Position numbers and translations under genes: made by a program
Assembly: GCA_013396995.1 (NCBI GenBank)
Contig: VWZP01010289.1
Location: forward strand, 44,249-108,248
Source: Dicaeum eximium
Taxonomy: Eukaryota > Chordata > Aves > Passeriformes > Dicaeidae
Direction: 5' to 3'
DNA: 64,000 nucleotides
In this document: positions 10,001 to 23,000 of the stretch, piece by piece
How positions within the stretch are numbered: position 1 is the first letter of the stretch
Layout: each line of letters begins with the position of its first letter
Notes under the pieces: model-generated
Database searches by the model: none
Seen by the model: the letters and a program-made list of their open reading frames with translations, nothing else
What the model was told of the DNA's origin: nothing

Positions 10001-13000
10001 TTGGGTCAGAAAGGACCTTAAAGATCACCTTAAAGATCACCTCATGCTCCAGCAACTGAACCTTCCCAGATGTTAAACACAACCTCCTTCCAAAACGAGC
10101 CACTCTCACCTGCAACAGGGGAAACTGAGGCACTGGGGGACTCCTGCACAGCTGTCCCAGGGTCCCACAGGGATTTCCCTCAGCATCAAAGACAGGATGT
10201 GTCCCTGGGTGTTCCTCCCCTCACCAGCATTTCCCTCTCCTGCCAATCCAGCTATTCGTGGGGCTGTTTGGAGAACTGACCCAGGAGGAAAAGCAGTGGT
10301 TTGGCCCAAGAGCCACCTCCTGGCCTTCAGCCCCTGTCCTCTGACCCAGCCAGCATCTTCCCTCCCCTCCTCCCAAACCCTGGAACATTTCCTGGCCTAG
10401 CCCAGCCCCGTGCCCCCAGCACCTGCCAGCCAGTGGCAAACGAACCCCGCTGGGTTTGACCTCCCCACGCTCAGCCCGCCCCTCCTGCGAGCAGCACCTC
10501 CCCGAGAGCAGCCCCCACCCCCCCGTGGATGCTTTTCCAGGCAGCCCTGGGGCCGGCCTGGCTCCTCTCCAGCCCACACAGCACTGGGGAAAGGCAGGAG
10601 AGGCTCCTCCATCGCTGCATTCCTCCCAGGTCTGGGATTTATGGGCTGGGTTAGCCAAAGTACACGCGGTGGGAGAGAGGCTCCAGGGCTGCCCGGCCCC
10701 TCCACACTGCAAAGGTGTTGTTGGGAGAGCAGGGAAACCAGACAGGATCTCCAAGGCTCCAAATGGGGGAAAACTCTGCACTCAGCACATCCATAGACAC
10801 GCTACAGAGCTGACAGTGCAGCCTGCTCAGCCCCCACCCCGACACAAAGCCAAGAAAAGTGTAAATAGCAGAGCCTTTCACTGCTCATCCCGTGATATCC
10901 CAAGCCTTGGCATTCCACAGCCCCCTCCTGTCCCCTCCATCCCTGTCAGGAACGCACGCAGCTTTAATTTCATTTCCCTGTGAAGTTCTTGATTGCAGAG
11001 GGAATGGCTCGTGGCACAGAGCAAGATAAATGAGCTAGAATTTCCTGGGGGTGGGGGGTATCAGCTTTCCAGCACTCCTAGCAGTGGGAGAGGCGAGCTG
11101 AGGCTCTTTTCCTTGACAAAGAAAACTTCTTCTCTTTCTGTTCCCTCTCAGAGCATTTCTTCTCTCTAATGCTACGAAATGCAAACTCCAACACCTTAAC
11201 TCGCTCTGTGCCCAAGGACAGGTGACAGTGGCACCTCCAGCACAGGTTTGGGATCGTTCCAGCCTGGCTGGATGGGGATGCAGATCAGCACAGGCACGGA
11301 TTCCGCCCTTTCCACCCAGACACCCCAGAGCGGGGCAGGAGCATCCCCAGCACAAAGGAGACGCTCACACCTTGCCCAGGTAAACCAGCTCTGCCCAGCC
11401 CCGGCCACTGCTGCCCTCTCCCATGGAATGACAAATCCTAAAGGTTGGAAAAACCCTCTAAACTCAGCAAGCACAGACACTGCCGCGGTCACCGCCAAAC
11501 CACATCCCCAGTGCCACATCCACAGCTTTTCCAGCACTTCCAGGCACGGTGACTCCCCCAGCCCAGCCCAGCCCAGCCCAGCCCAGCCCAGCCCAGCCCC
11601 AGCCCCAGCCCTGCCCCCCTTCCCGCCGGGCAAACCCCGCCCCGGGGCCGTGCCGGTGCCGGTACCTGTCGGGGAAGTGGCTGTCCCTGTGCTGGGGCAG
11701 GCCCTGCTTCCTGCGCTGGCTGGACGAGTTGCTGGCCGAGGGGATGTGCGCTTCCATCGCGCCCGGGGTCCGCGCTGCTGCCGCCGCCGCCGCCTCCTGC
11801 CGCGCCCGGAGCAGGTCTGGGGAGAGCCGGGGAGAGCTGGAGCTGCACCGAGCCCGCTCGGACACACGGCCGGACACACGGACAGACACATGGACACACG
11901 GCCGGACACACGGANNNNNNNNNNNNNNNNNNNNNNNNNNNNNNNNNNNNNNNNNNNNNNNNNNNNNNNNNNNNNNNNNNNNNNNNNNNNNNNNNNCTCG
12001 CGGGCGCCGGGGCGGCGGCGGAGCCCGGCGGGGAGCGGCGGCCCCGGCTCTCACCCGGCCGCGATCCGCCCCCGCCGCCCAGCGAGTTTGGCAGCGGAGG
12101 AAATTGTGCAACTACGGCAGGGGGGTGGTGGATTTGCCGTTTAATTGCCTTCCTGCCGGAGGGAGGGAGGGAAGGAGCGGAAAAAAGGGAGGGAAGGAGG
12201 GATGGAGGGATGGGTGCGAGCAGAGCAGGAGCACACGCAGCATCCCCGAACTCCCTCTCCCGGTCGGTTCCCAGCAGAGCTCGCACCTGCCCCGCTCCCG
12301 CCGTGTCCCCGCCCGGGACCTCCGTGGAGGCTCTGCAGGGCTGAGCCTGCCTGGCACAGCAAGCACAGGGAAGGGCTGAACCCGGAGCAGCTGGGGATGG
12401 GTACAGAAGGGGCACAACCTGTGACCTGTGTCACCCCAGCTGTCTCACCTGTGCCGTGACAGCCCCTTCAGGGCTCAGAGCAGCCCACGCAGAGCCCTGG
12501 CACAGAGCAGGCAAGGCCAGGACCACACAAGGAGCCCCAGGGAGGGGCAGGTGATGCAGGTACAGCCCACGTGCCACTGTGGCCTCAGGGAACAAGAAGT
12601 GACACCTGTGCCAGGCACACGGAGGCCTTCCCAGGGGCTGCTCTCTCCCAGGTAACATCAGGAGTCCCTCAGTCCCGGCAGCTGTGTGAGACCCCCTGCA
12701 CACAGCTCACACCCACCCCACAGCCTCTGCTGCCCTTCACGTGGTACACAGGAAACATCCCCGCAAAGGAAACCTCCTCCCTCAGCCATCACCCTGCTCC
12801 GGCCTGCCAAAATAACCCAAACACAGCCGGGGAGAGCAGCAGAGGCAGATCCACCTCCCTGAGCACACCCTGGGCAGGAGCATCTCTGACAGTGACCCTG
12901 CAAAGCCCTCACATCCAGCAGCACAGCCACCTCTTCCCACAGCCACGTTCCTGCAGGAGCACTGCACAGCCCTGCTCATGCCACATGTCCCATCTCTGTC

Positions 13001-16000
13001 CTCCTCCTTCCCACCAGGCTCTTTTCCCTCAGTTCTGGAGATCCCAGCCACCCCTCCTGGCACCAGGATGTGCCCAGCCCAGCCTGAGCTCCATCAATCA
13101 CACCATCAAATATTTTGGTGCTGGTCAGGGCTGGAGCCCCGTGCTGGGGTGAGAACATTCCCACAGCTGCTATTTCTGCTGGCAGGAAGGGGGACAGCAG
13201 TGCCCAAATTTCTGGCCACGTTCCTGCCCCTGTCCCCCCGCCCCCAGCAGAGGGGACAAACTAAAATGACAATTCCGAGCTGCACAAGTACGTAAGAAAC
13301 AGCCAAACACCATCAGATCACAGAAAAAGCCCAGAGAATTCGCCGAGCCAGGGAGACCGTACAACCTTCCCAATGTTTATAAATTAATTATCTGAAAAAC
13401 CCAGGTCACTGCTGATTGCCACGGCGGCTGTAATTTAGAAGGCTGGCGTGCAGCCAGCTCCAGGAGCCGCATTGATCCTGAATGACCGCAACAACCCCCG
13501 CACACACCCCCCTCCCTTCTCTCCTCTCCTCTCCCCTCGCCCCTTCCCTGCTGCCCAGACCCCCCCGAGGATCTGTTATTTACAATCCCACACTCTGACA
13601 GTTGGGAAATCAGATTGATTGACAGTGGGACGCTGGCGGATGGAGGTTCCAGGCACGGAGACAGACTGAATTCAGAATGTGGGATGAATGCCACTGGGAG
13701 AACAGGGGAGGAGGAGGGGGATGGNTGTTATTGGTGCCTCCATGTGAGCCCGCAGATAAACTGCGCTTTGTACTGGCACTAATAATTTATAGCCCGAGCA
13801 GAGCTCTGTGGTGTGGAGACAATCCAAAAATACACCAAGTTTTATCTTGTCACTGCTCCCCAAGCGAGTCTGGCTGTGTGGGCTCCTTCTCCCCCCCTGC
13901 CCACCCTAAAACCCCAGCGTGACCCCCCCCAAGAAATGCTGATGAGACAAATTTAATCATCACCATAAAACCACGTCAGGCTCTCAAGGTAATGAGCTCT
14001 TCTGGTTATTTTGGGGAAAGGGGGTGATCCAGCTGTGCCCCAGCACACCCTGGTGGGATGGACACATCTCTGTGTCTGTCCCAACCCTGGTCACAGCCCA
14101 TGCTCTGTGGGCTCCACGGCTGAACATGCAGTGCCACCCTTTTGTCCCAGCCTGTCCCTCTCCGGGTGTTCCCACATCCCTGTGGCACACGGCTCTGCCC
14201 CTCAGCCCCCAGCTGGGCTCGCAGGGGCTCTGCAGTGCCTGGCACAGCCCGGGCTGGTGCCACATCCCCTCGGGGCTGGGGCAGGTTTGTGCCTTCGCTG
14301 ATAAGCAAATCCCTCCTCCACAGCAATCGCCTTGCTGCCCCCAGAGAAGCCAATCAAATCAAACAGAGTGGAAAAGAAGACAGCCTCTTCATTAACCTAA
14401 CAAGGAGCCCTGGGGATTTACACTCCAGGCCAGAGATCCTCCTGCAGCTCTCTGATCTCTGCTGAGCCAGGCAGGGCCGTGCCAGCCCTGCACACCTCGG
14501 CCAGGGAGAGAGGCTGGCACGGGGACAGGTCCTGGCACGGCTCTGCCCTTCAGAGATGCTCCAGCCCTCTGGAACAGCAGCACCTCTGCCCTGTCCCTGC
14601 CTGTGCCTGATATAGCTGAGTTATCTCCCTGTCCTGCAGGAGAGGAGTCAGGACAGGGCTTTGCTCAGGGGCAAACTGGGCCAGTGCCAGCAGGTTCTGC
14701 TCAGCCGAGGGCAGGTGAGGAGCACTCACCTGTGGAGGGATGCTCTGCCCTACCTGTGGAGGGATGTTCCTGATCCTGCAGCCGCCTGGTGCCCCCTTTA
14801 GGCCCAGCCCAGGACGTGCTGGATCCAGCCAGCTCCCTCCAAAACCCTGGACAACCTTCCAGCAGCCCCTCAGTCCGTGTGGGACCATCACACCCCGGGA
14901 CTGCAGGGTGCAGACCCTGCTGCAGCCCCAGGAGAAGGCAGGAACACCACCTCACCTTTCCCATCCCCAAATGCCACGGGTGTCTGGCACTGCCAACATC
15001 TCACCCCCTTCGCTCCACACCACAACCCAAATCTCTTGCTCCGGAGATTCCAAATACTCAGATGGACACAAACTCTTGAAACAAGAGGAGGACCCTCCCT
15101 CACCTCACCAAAACACAGAGCGCTGCAGCTGCTGACCCATTCCAGTCAGGAAAAGCACATCCCCACGGATGGCTACAGAAGGAATCAGCATTTACAGATG
15201 GCCAAGGGGACATTCCTCCACAAGATGGAGAAAGGCCCTGCAGCACCAGCAGGGCATGACAAACAGCCAGCACTGCAGCCCACCCACCCCTCACTGCACA
15301 CAGGGCTCGGGGACATCCCCCAACCTCATCCCAAGTGAGTCCAGGGCTCGTGGCCATCTCTCAGCCCCATCCCAAAGGAGCCCAGGGCTCGTGGCCATCT
15401 CCCAGCTGCTGCCCCGTGCCCACAGACCCCGCTGGTCCCTGGCCAGCCCTACCTCCGTGGCTGGGCACTGCCATGCTGTTGGCCAGCTGGTAGAGGCGCT
15501 GCTGCTGCTGCTCCTCGAAGGCGCCGTGCTCGTTGAGGGCCGACATCATGCGCCTGTAGTGCTCCTCCGGGGTCATCTGCGCCACGGCCTCCTCCAGCAC
15601 CGGCGTCTGGCACGTCTCTGCGGGCACAAACAGCGGGCCTTGCTGCAAGAACGCTTCTGTCTGCAGAAAAAGCTAACTCCTCACTCACACCGCTGGTATT
15701 TGTGGGAAATATCGGAGGGCGCCACGGTAAAGCTGCGCCGAGGGAAAGAGAGGTTGGGTGTTAGGGAAAAGTTTGGTTAAGGAGGGTGATAAAGTATTGG
15801 AATGGTCTGGTTGGGGTGGAGTCACCATCCCTGGGTGTGTTTAACAAAGCCTGGATGTGGCACTGGGTTTAGTGCAGGTGTTGGGACTGGGTTGGATTTG
15901 ATGATCTTGATGGTCTCTTCCAACCCAGGGACTGTGTGATTCTGAGATTCCTGGGATTCTGGGATTCCATGATTCTGGGTGTCCCCACCCAGGGGACAGT

Positions 16001-17020
16001 GCTGACACCCACCCAAGGGACAGGGCTGACATTCACCCATGGGACACTGCTGACACCCAAGGGACAGGGCTGACACCCACCCAAGGTGACAGGTCTGACT
16101 CCCACCTGCCCAGCCCTCAGAGGGACACCTCAGAACAGGCTGTTCCCCATCTGGGCCCGTGCCCAAGCACCCTGAGGCCACCCAAATGCCCCCAGTCCCC
16201 CTCCACGTTCCGGGAGCAGGAGGGATGCCAGCCTCAGCCAGGGAGGGAAAACCACAGGGGTTTTGTGTTTACTGTAAGCACAGCTCGCAGTAATTACTGC
16301 TCTCCGCCTCGGCTGCTCCAACACTGTTTTATCTTGGATCTTTCCCACAGGCAGAGCCTTTTCATTACTCAGAGAGGAACTCCCAGGCACGACGTGGGCA
16401 GGCACAGGGGAGGGGGTGGCAGGAGCGGCAGTCACGGGACCACCGCGGGGCCAGGGGTGACAGGGCCACCCTCCCGTGGGTGCCCCAGGGTTCTGCTGCT
16501 CCCTCAGCCTCCTCCTGCTTGGAATGAGGAGCTCAGGTGCTGGCAGAGCCCCTCGGGGAGCAGCCACGGGGGTGGCACTGGTCACACACGGAGATGCTGT
16601 GACAGGAGGGAGAGGCTGTGGGTCCCTGCCCCAGGTGAGAGAAGGGCTCCCATGGGGAAGGTGAGTGTGGGGCAGGCAGAAACAGCCTCAGAGACAGAGG
16701 GGCTGTGGAATGAGGAGCTCAGGGGCTGTGGAATGAGGAGCTCAGGGGCTGGTGGTGCCTCTGTCTGACACCCAGCCCTGAGGGCTCGGCCTTTGGGGGA
16801 TGCAACTTCCACGGGTTGTAATGAAGCCACCCCTCCCCAAAATACAGGAGGGAAACATCATCATCATCATCATCATCATCATCTCATCATCATCATCATC
16901 CCAGTAATAGTAAAATATAACAATAATATAAAAGTAAATAACAATGAAGAATGAGTAATGGTAATTATGATAACAATAACAATGGTAATGATAATAATAA
17001 TAATGATGATTATGATAATG

Positions 17021-17062
<42 letters not shown>

Positions 17063-20000
17063 CAGTAATAACAATAATAACAATAATAACAATAATAACA
17101 ATAATAATAGAGTCTGAGCTGCACAACATTTCAGCCCCGAAGGGCTGCACCCCTGGCTCCCAAGTGCAAAAGGGAAATAATCTGAGCCCAGCTCAGCCCT
17201 CAGCACGGCCCTCTGGCTGTCCCTGCAGCCTCAGCTCTGCCCCAGTGACACACATCTGCACCCTGCTGCCTTCCTGCGCACATCCCAGCCTCAGAGGCTG
17301 CTCCTGGCCCCGCTGGGATCAGGACCTGGCTTCCCACACTGCCCTGGGTCCCCCATCCCCAAAAACCAGACCCCAAAGGCAGGGGCTGCTCTGGGAGCAG
17401 CTGTGCTCCCTCAGGCCCACCCCAAACCTGCAGGACACCCCTGGAAGCAGCAGGGGAGGGAGGAGAGGGCAGAATTCCCTTCCAGGTCTCCTTCCCAGCA
17501 GGGAGGATTCCCTCCTCCTCCTCTGCTCCTGCCACCTCCTCCAGGGATGCAGAACCTCCCTGTTTCAGTTCCCTCCTGATGCTCTTACCCAAAGGTCTCA
17601 GGAGCAAAGCCACAGACCTGATCTAGAAAAACACTTGGTTCCCCCCCCCCCCAGCTGTGTCATTAGAGCAAAAAAGGGAGGGGGGAGGGGATTTAATAAC
17701 ACTTAATTACCATAAACTCTATCGGATCAGCCGCAGAGCAGATTTCAGGTGCAAGGAGGGGAGGGAGAATGGGGGTGGGCAAGGGGAGGCTAAGAGGAAG
17801 GAGGAATCCAGGGAAAGGCTGGATTTCCACGCTTAAAACTTGGAAGATTTCACATGACTCAGCCAGCAGTAATTCCAGCTTTGCTGGAGCTTTGCTGTCT
17901 GCTTTTGTCATTACCAGGGGTAATGCGGGAGACTGATCTCGCCAAATCTCCCGCAGCCGCCAGGTGTGAAATGGACTCTGGCACAGCCCTGGGGAGGCAG
18001 AGCCGAGCCAGGCATCTGCTGGGCCCTCTGCAGAGCCAGCACATCCCCCTGAGCAGCCCAGCCCAGCCCAGCTCTCCCTCCCTCTGCCAGGGTCCTGCTG
18101 GCACAGCCACAGCAGCTCGGGCTGCTGGGCACTCAGGCTCTGCACACCCAAGGCCATTTCCCTGCTGCACGGCCTCTCCATGGCATTCCTCTGGCTCATC
18201 CTCCCCAGGCAGCCCCAGACAAGACAGGAGCACCCAGCCTGTCCATCCTCCCCTCCTGTCCTACAGCAAACCCCTGACAGGCCAAGGTTCCCTTTACTCA
18301 ACCCCAATCTGAGCTCAAGGACCTGCAGCAAACCCTTCTCACCCCAGACCCCAGGCCAGGCTTGCTCAGCAGCTTTAGGGGGTTTTTCTTGCCCACTCCC
18401 GCCACGTTCAGCAGCCTGGGTTTGGGGATCAGTGATGCTGTTGGCAAGAACGGGGCCAAAACCTCGTTTTTTCCCTTGGCCTAACTGGACAGCAGCCAAA
18501 GCCAGCAGCACATGGATGTCCCCCCCAAAGGAGAGGGACAAACAGCCAGAGGCTGGATCTGAACTGCTCAGCTGCAGCTCAGCTCCAGCTCTGGGCTCCT
18601 GCGTTAAGCAGCGAGATTCTGTTTTGGTTTAGATGTCCACAGCAGCACAGAAAGGAGGGTGGCAGCAGGAGCAGGCTGTGAGCTCATCCCCACCCCAGGG
18701 GGAGGGTTCCCTGCCTGTTTTCCAGCTCTCCATCCAGCCTGCTGTCCAAGCTCCCCGAGGCTCCTACCGGCCGCATTTTTCAGCCGCTCCGACGGGAACC
18801 CCAATGCTCTTCCTGATTTTCCCTTTCTGCCATGCTCCAGCCTCGAGGCAGCGGGGAAGGAGCTCTGCAGCCAGGCAGGAGTGAAGCTTTCACTGGGGAA
18901 TGGTGTCCCTGTGCCCTGCCAGCACAGCCCTGGCTCCCAGACGCTCCCATTTCCACAGGAACGTTCTGCTCTGTTTGACAGCGGCGGCGCGGCCGCGTTT
19001 CCTCCGAGACAGGGCTCCCTTTTGATCTCTGGAGCGAGCTCTGGGGAGGGGGCAGGGAGTGCATGGAGCTGCTTCCCTCTGCAAGGGTTTCCAGCCCTAC
19101 AGGTGGTATTTCGCTCAGCCAGGGAGAGGCAGTGATTTCCTTGGCTGCCTCTGCTCCCCTCGCCCCGTCAGGAGCGGCCACAGCAGCGCCAGCGGAGCCG
19201 CGAGCGGAGCCAGGGGTCACTGCTCCCCTTCCAAAGGCTCTCCTTCCTTCCAAAGGCTCTCCTCCCTTCCAAAGGCTCTCCTCCCTTCCAAAGGCTCCCC
19301 CTCCAAAGGCTCTTCCAGGGCCAGCCCAGCTGTGTCTGAGCTAGAGCTGCTCCCAGGGCCAGTGTGGGATGGAGAGGGGCAGATCCTGGCAGGGATAGAG
19401 AGGGGCAGATCCTGGCAGGGATGGAGAGGGGCAGATCCTGCCTGGAATGTCTGGGATGGAGAGGGGCAGATCCTGTCAGGGATGGAGAGGGGCAGATCCT
19501 GCCTGGAGCCCGTCGCCACCCCGGGGATGCAGGAGGAGCAGGAGCAGCAGCTCCACGAGGCCTGGGACCACCAGGCTGCAGGAAAAGGGGTCCCAGGAGA
19601 TGCTGCAGCCCTGCCTCCTCCAGCAGCACACATGGGGCTGATGGGATCCTGAATTCCAGCCAGCCCTTCCCGCTCCCAAATCCCAAAGTGCACTCTGGGT
19701 CCCAGCCAAAGCCCCACACTGCCCAGCACCCCCCACAGCAGCAGTTCCCAAATCCCAGCTGAGCATCCATTAGGGCCCATCCCATTTGGGAATGAACTCC
19801 CACACAAGGTGGGTCCTTCTGCTCCCAGGCAGGGCTGGGAACACGGGGATTGTGTTTTCCCCTGGCACAGGGATGCTGCTGCAGTCACAGCAGGATGGGA
19901 GCTCTGTCACTGCTGGGGTTAGCACACAAACCTGGGGGTAGCCCCTATGGCACCCCCTGTGCACACCAGGAAACAGCCCCAAAGCACAGAAACCTCAGCC

Positions 20001-23000
20001 CCTGACTATTCCAGTGGAATTCCAGCATCAGCACAGCCTGGCCTAAAGTTCCTGCACAGCTCTGGAGGGAACAGGGGCTCCCCAAGGATTTAATAAAAAA
20101 CAGAGGGAGATCAGCAAAAGCACCAGCTCTGAATTTCCATTCTGTCTCACCTCCGAGTGGGAGTAGAAAATAAAACTTTATTCAGGGCTTCCTGAGAACC
20201 CCTGTGTTAAAAAGCTGGGGGAATCCCTGAAACTCTGTGAGCCAAGGAGGAGGGTTTAGACCCTGAGTGCTTCCTGCAAAGCCAAGGGCTCCTCAGCCCA
20301 CAAAACAAAAGGTGGGAAGGCCAAAGGAAAGGAACAGAATGAGATCACTTGACCCCGATGCTCCCATGCCAAAAACATCCCCCTGTGCCAGCTCAGGCAC
20401 TTTCTAAGGATGAATCCAAAGGCAGTGCTTTGGTTTCACAAGGTTTGGGTAAAGTTCAGCCCATTCCCAGCCAGGCCACACAGGTTCTGCTCCCTGGGCT
20501 CGGTTCTCAGTCACAAACTTGGAATTAGGAGGGGCACAACCTCAGCAGGGACAGCAAAATATAAAATGTGTCCCAGAGCCTCACGTCTGATGGAACAAAT
20601 CTGTTTATGAACCTGTGGAAGCATCCCCTGGAACTCACCTGCACAGCCACCAGAAACATTTCAGGGATAACAGGAACAGAGCAGATGGGGGGAGAAAAAA
20701 ATCAAGGAAAACAAAGAGGAGCAGTTTAAAGGGTTCCCAGTAAAATCTGAGGCCTTTCTGCTGTTATAAAAGAGTTAATGAGCAGGAGAGGGTTACATAA
20801 AAGAGAGGATTTAGTGTTTTCTATAGAGTGACAGCAGCACTCAACAGTCCTCTCAGAGAATTCTGCCTTCAGCTCATCATTTGGGCACAAGGAGGGAAGA
20901 AAGAGGAACATTCTGTGAAACCAGGATGCAGGAAAGGTCCCCACAATGGATCTTTATAAAGCACAATATGAAGTACGTGGTTTAAGAAGGCTGCAGGACA
21001 AACTGCTGCAAGAAGTGCCCTTGGAGATTCCCTGGATGGATGATTGGGAATGCAGCCCTGGAAGAGGCTCAGCTGGACCCCAAGCCCATGGAGCAAGCTC
21101 CAGCCTCACACAGCTGCTCTGCTTTGGGTTTTTAGTGAACACAGAGTGCAGGTTTAGGCACAGGGATGGAGGTGGGTATTGCTGACAGCTAATTAGTCTG
21201 ATATTAACAACAAAGCCTTTAAGTAAACGGCCTGCAAAACCTCATTTACTCAACCTGGAGACAAACTCATTAACTGCAGGCTCCATTACCCAGCCCACTT
21301 TGCCAGTCGTAAAGAAAGTTTAAAAATCATGTTTACAGGAAAGAACTAGGAGGCAAATCAAGAGATTAAAAAAAAAAAAGAGAGAAAAAAACCCCAACAA
21401 ACCAAACCCTACACAGAGAAACCTTCTGCAGATTCCATATCTATAGGAACGGTGCCATAAATGCATAAGAGAGAAAACTCAGCAGCCCCATTCTCCCTGA
21501 CAGGCTCCTTTTTTCCCTTTAAAGGAGCAGATGCCAGCACGATAAGCCCGTGTGTACCCTTCATATTAAACATGTCATCGAGACATTCTGCCTGAATAAG
21601 TAGCAACACCCCCAAAATCCACCTCGAAGGCTGCAGCCTGCTTTTTTTAATCATCCAGCAATTAGTGTAATTAAGAGGCAATCCCTCTCTCGCCCTGCAA
21701 GGCTCCCTCCCAGGACATAAAGGAAAAGCAGAGAGCCCTGGTGGCCTCCTCTGCACCCCCAGAGCAGACACAGCTCCCACCCCACAGCCCTCCCCCCGTA
21801 ATTTCAATTAAGTTCCACTCCCAGGAAAGGAGAAGAAAGGGGAAGGGGATGGGGGAGGGAGAAGCAGCACTTACCCTTTGGGGACTCACTTCGGGCTTTC
21901 TTGCTCTCTAAAGGACACTCACTGCTGCTGTTGGGAGAACATACTCTTCTCTTGCCTAAAATTTCATCTGGGAGAGAGATGAGAGAGCTGAGTGTCAGAG
22001 AAGGCTGCACTTTCCTCTTTGCAGGAGCGACCAGAGAGACTTTGGTATTTTGCTGCTCTCTCTCACACACACAGACACACACTCACACTGATATTACAAG
22101 CGGAGAGAAAAAAAAATGAAAGTAAGAAAAATCATCATCTTGAGAGCCTTGATCTGCTTTCCTAATCACGCAGCCCAAAAGCACATAATGACTGTTCGTA
22201 CACTGATCAATGCAACGTTTTCCAGCCATAAATTCTGAATCCAGTGGATTTCCTTACTGAGTTTCATCATTTGCTCTGGTGCCTTTTGTCCCCCCGGTGT
22301 TTCCACTCCTTTCATGCCCTGATGCAAAGCAACTGGGGGAGAGGAAGGGGAGGAAAAAAACAACACAGGGAGAGGGGGGGAAAAAAAAAAAAAGCACAAC
22401 AGATCTCTGAATCTTCCTACCACAGTATCTCTGTCTCTCTCTCTCTGTCTCTCTCTCTCTCTCTCAGTCTCTCCCCCTCCCTCCCCCCTCCTCCTTCAAA
22501 ACCTCAAGGTCCTCAGCAATCTTCCCCCTCTGGATTGCACGGAAACACTCAAGCCTTTTGCATTACTGCAGCCCTCCGAAGCAACACCAAATCTCTAATA
22601 CACAATTACAGCGTCCCCGAGCAGATTTCGAATCAATATCCTCCCCTAATAACGCTGGGGAAACTGAAAGCATGATGGTGCATATGGGCAGGAAGGAAGA
22701 GCCTGTTTGTCACTGCAAGCATCAAATTCTCATCTATCAAGGGCTTGTTAAAGATGCAGCATCTTAAAAGAAAGAAAAAAAATTTTTTTTTTTTTTTTTA
22801 AAATCTCACAAACAAGCAGCACATTTGAGTGAGAACGGATTGGATCTGCCTGTGAGCCCAAACACAGCCAGGCTGCTGCAATCTGGGGGTTAGGGAAGGT
22901 TACAAACCCCCTCGCTCCTATTTATAACAACAACAACAACAACATTCTCGCTGTTCCAGGGGACATTTCCAGCCCAGCGACTGTCCCCTGCGCTCAGGAT

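Larger units (their letters stand above)
4709..11665 (-). other. SAMD11: SAMD11 intron of about 7 kb
   Basis: It starts GTACCG after the 11666 exon and ends CCTGCAG before the 4708 exon. It contains the 18-bp minisatellite at 5731-6015, a CpG-rich homeodomain-motif block at 6225-6660, an AT-rich unique block at 8005-8175, CR1 remnants near 10000 and 11430, and the CCCAG repeat at 11556. Stretches 6660-8000 and 8180-9990 are ordinary GC-rich intron in which I see no gene. Confidence 0.85.
11760..12110. promoter_or_regulatory. CpG-rich patch around the assembly gap, possible internal promoter
   Basis: The sequence from 11997 to 12075 is almost pure G+C with many CpGs, and CpG-rich exon sequence lies on the other side of the gap. 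A CpG island close above an exon with an in-frame ATG (GAMEAH) could be an internal promoter. The richness may instead be only the local GC content of this gene. Inference. Confidence 0.3.
11817..15452 (-). other. SAMD11: SAMD11 intron of about 3.6 kb
   Basis: It starts GTAGGG and ends TCCCCAG. It contains an assembly gap, a CpG-rich patch, a GGGA-rich run at about 12160-12210 and motif-rich blocks at 13360-13990. Stretches 12230-13350 and 14000-15440 show no gene. Confidence 0.85.
15618..21874 (-). other. SAMD11: SAMD11 intron of about 6.3 kb
   Basis: It starts GTAAGT and ends GCCCGCAG. It contains a CR1 tail with an adjoining minisatellite, a long triplet microsatellite, two minisatellites at 19226-19510, and homeodomain-motif blocks at 21185-21330 and 21420-21690. 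Stretches 17120-19000 and 19520-21180 show no gene. Confidence 0.85.

Noticed and set aside
11196..12415. Frames of 215-308 codons around the assembly gap
   Set aside because: They run through N and the CCCAG repeat; only the SAMD11 exon part (11666-11816) is real.
16742..17706. Leu-, Tyr- and Asn-rich frames
   Set aside because: Generated by CAT/AAT triplet repeats.
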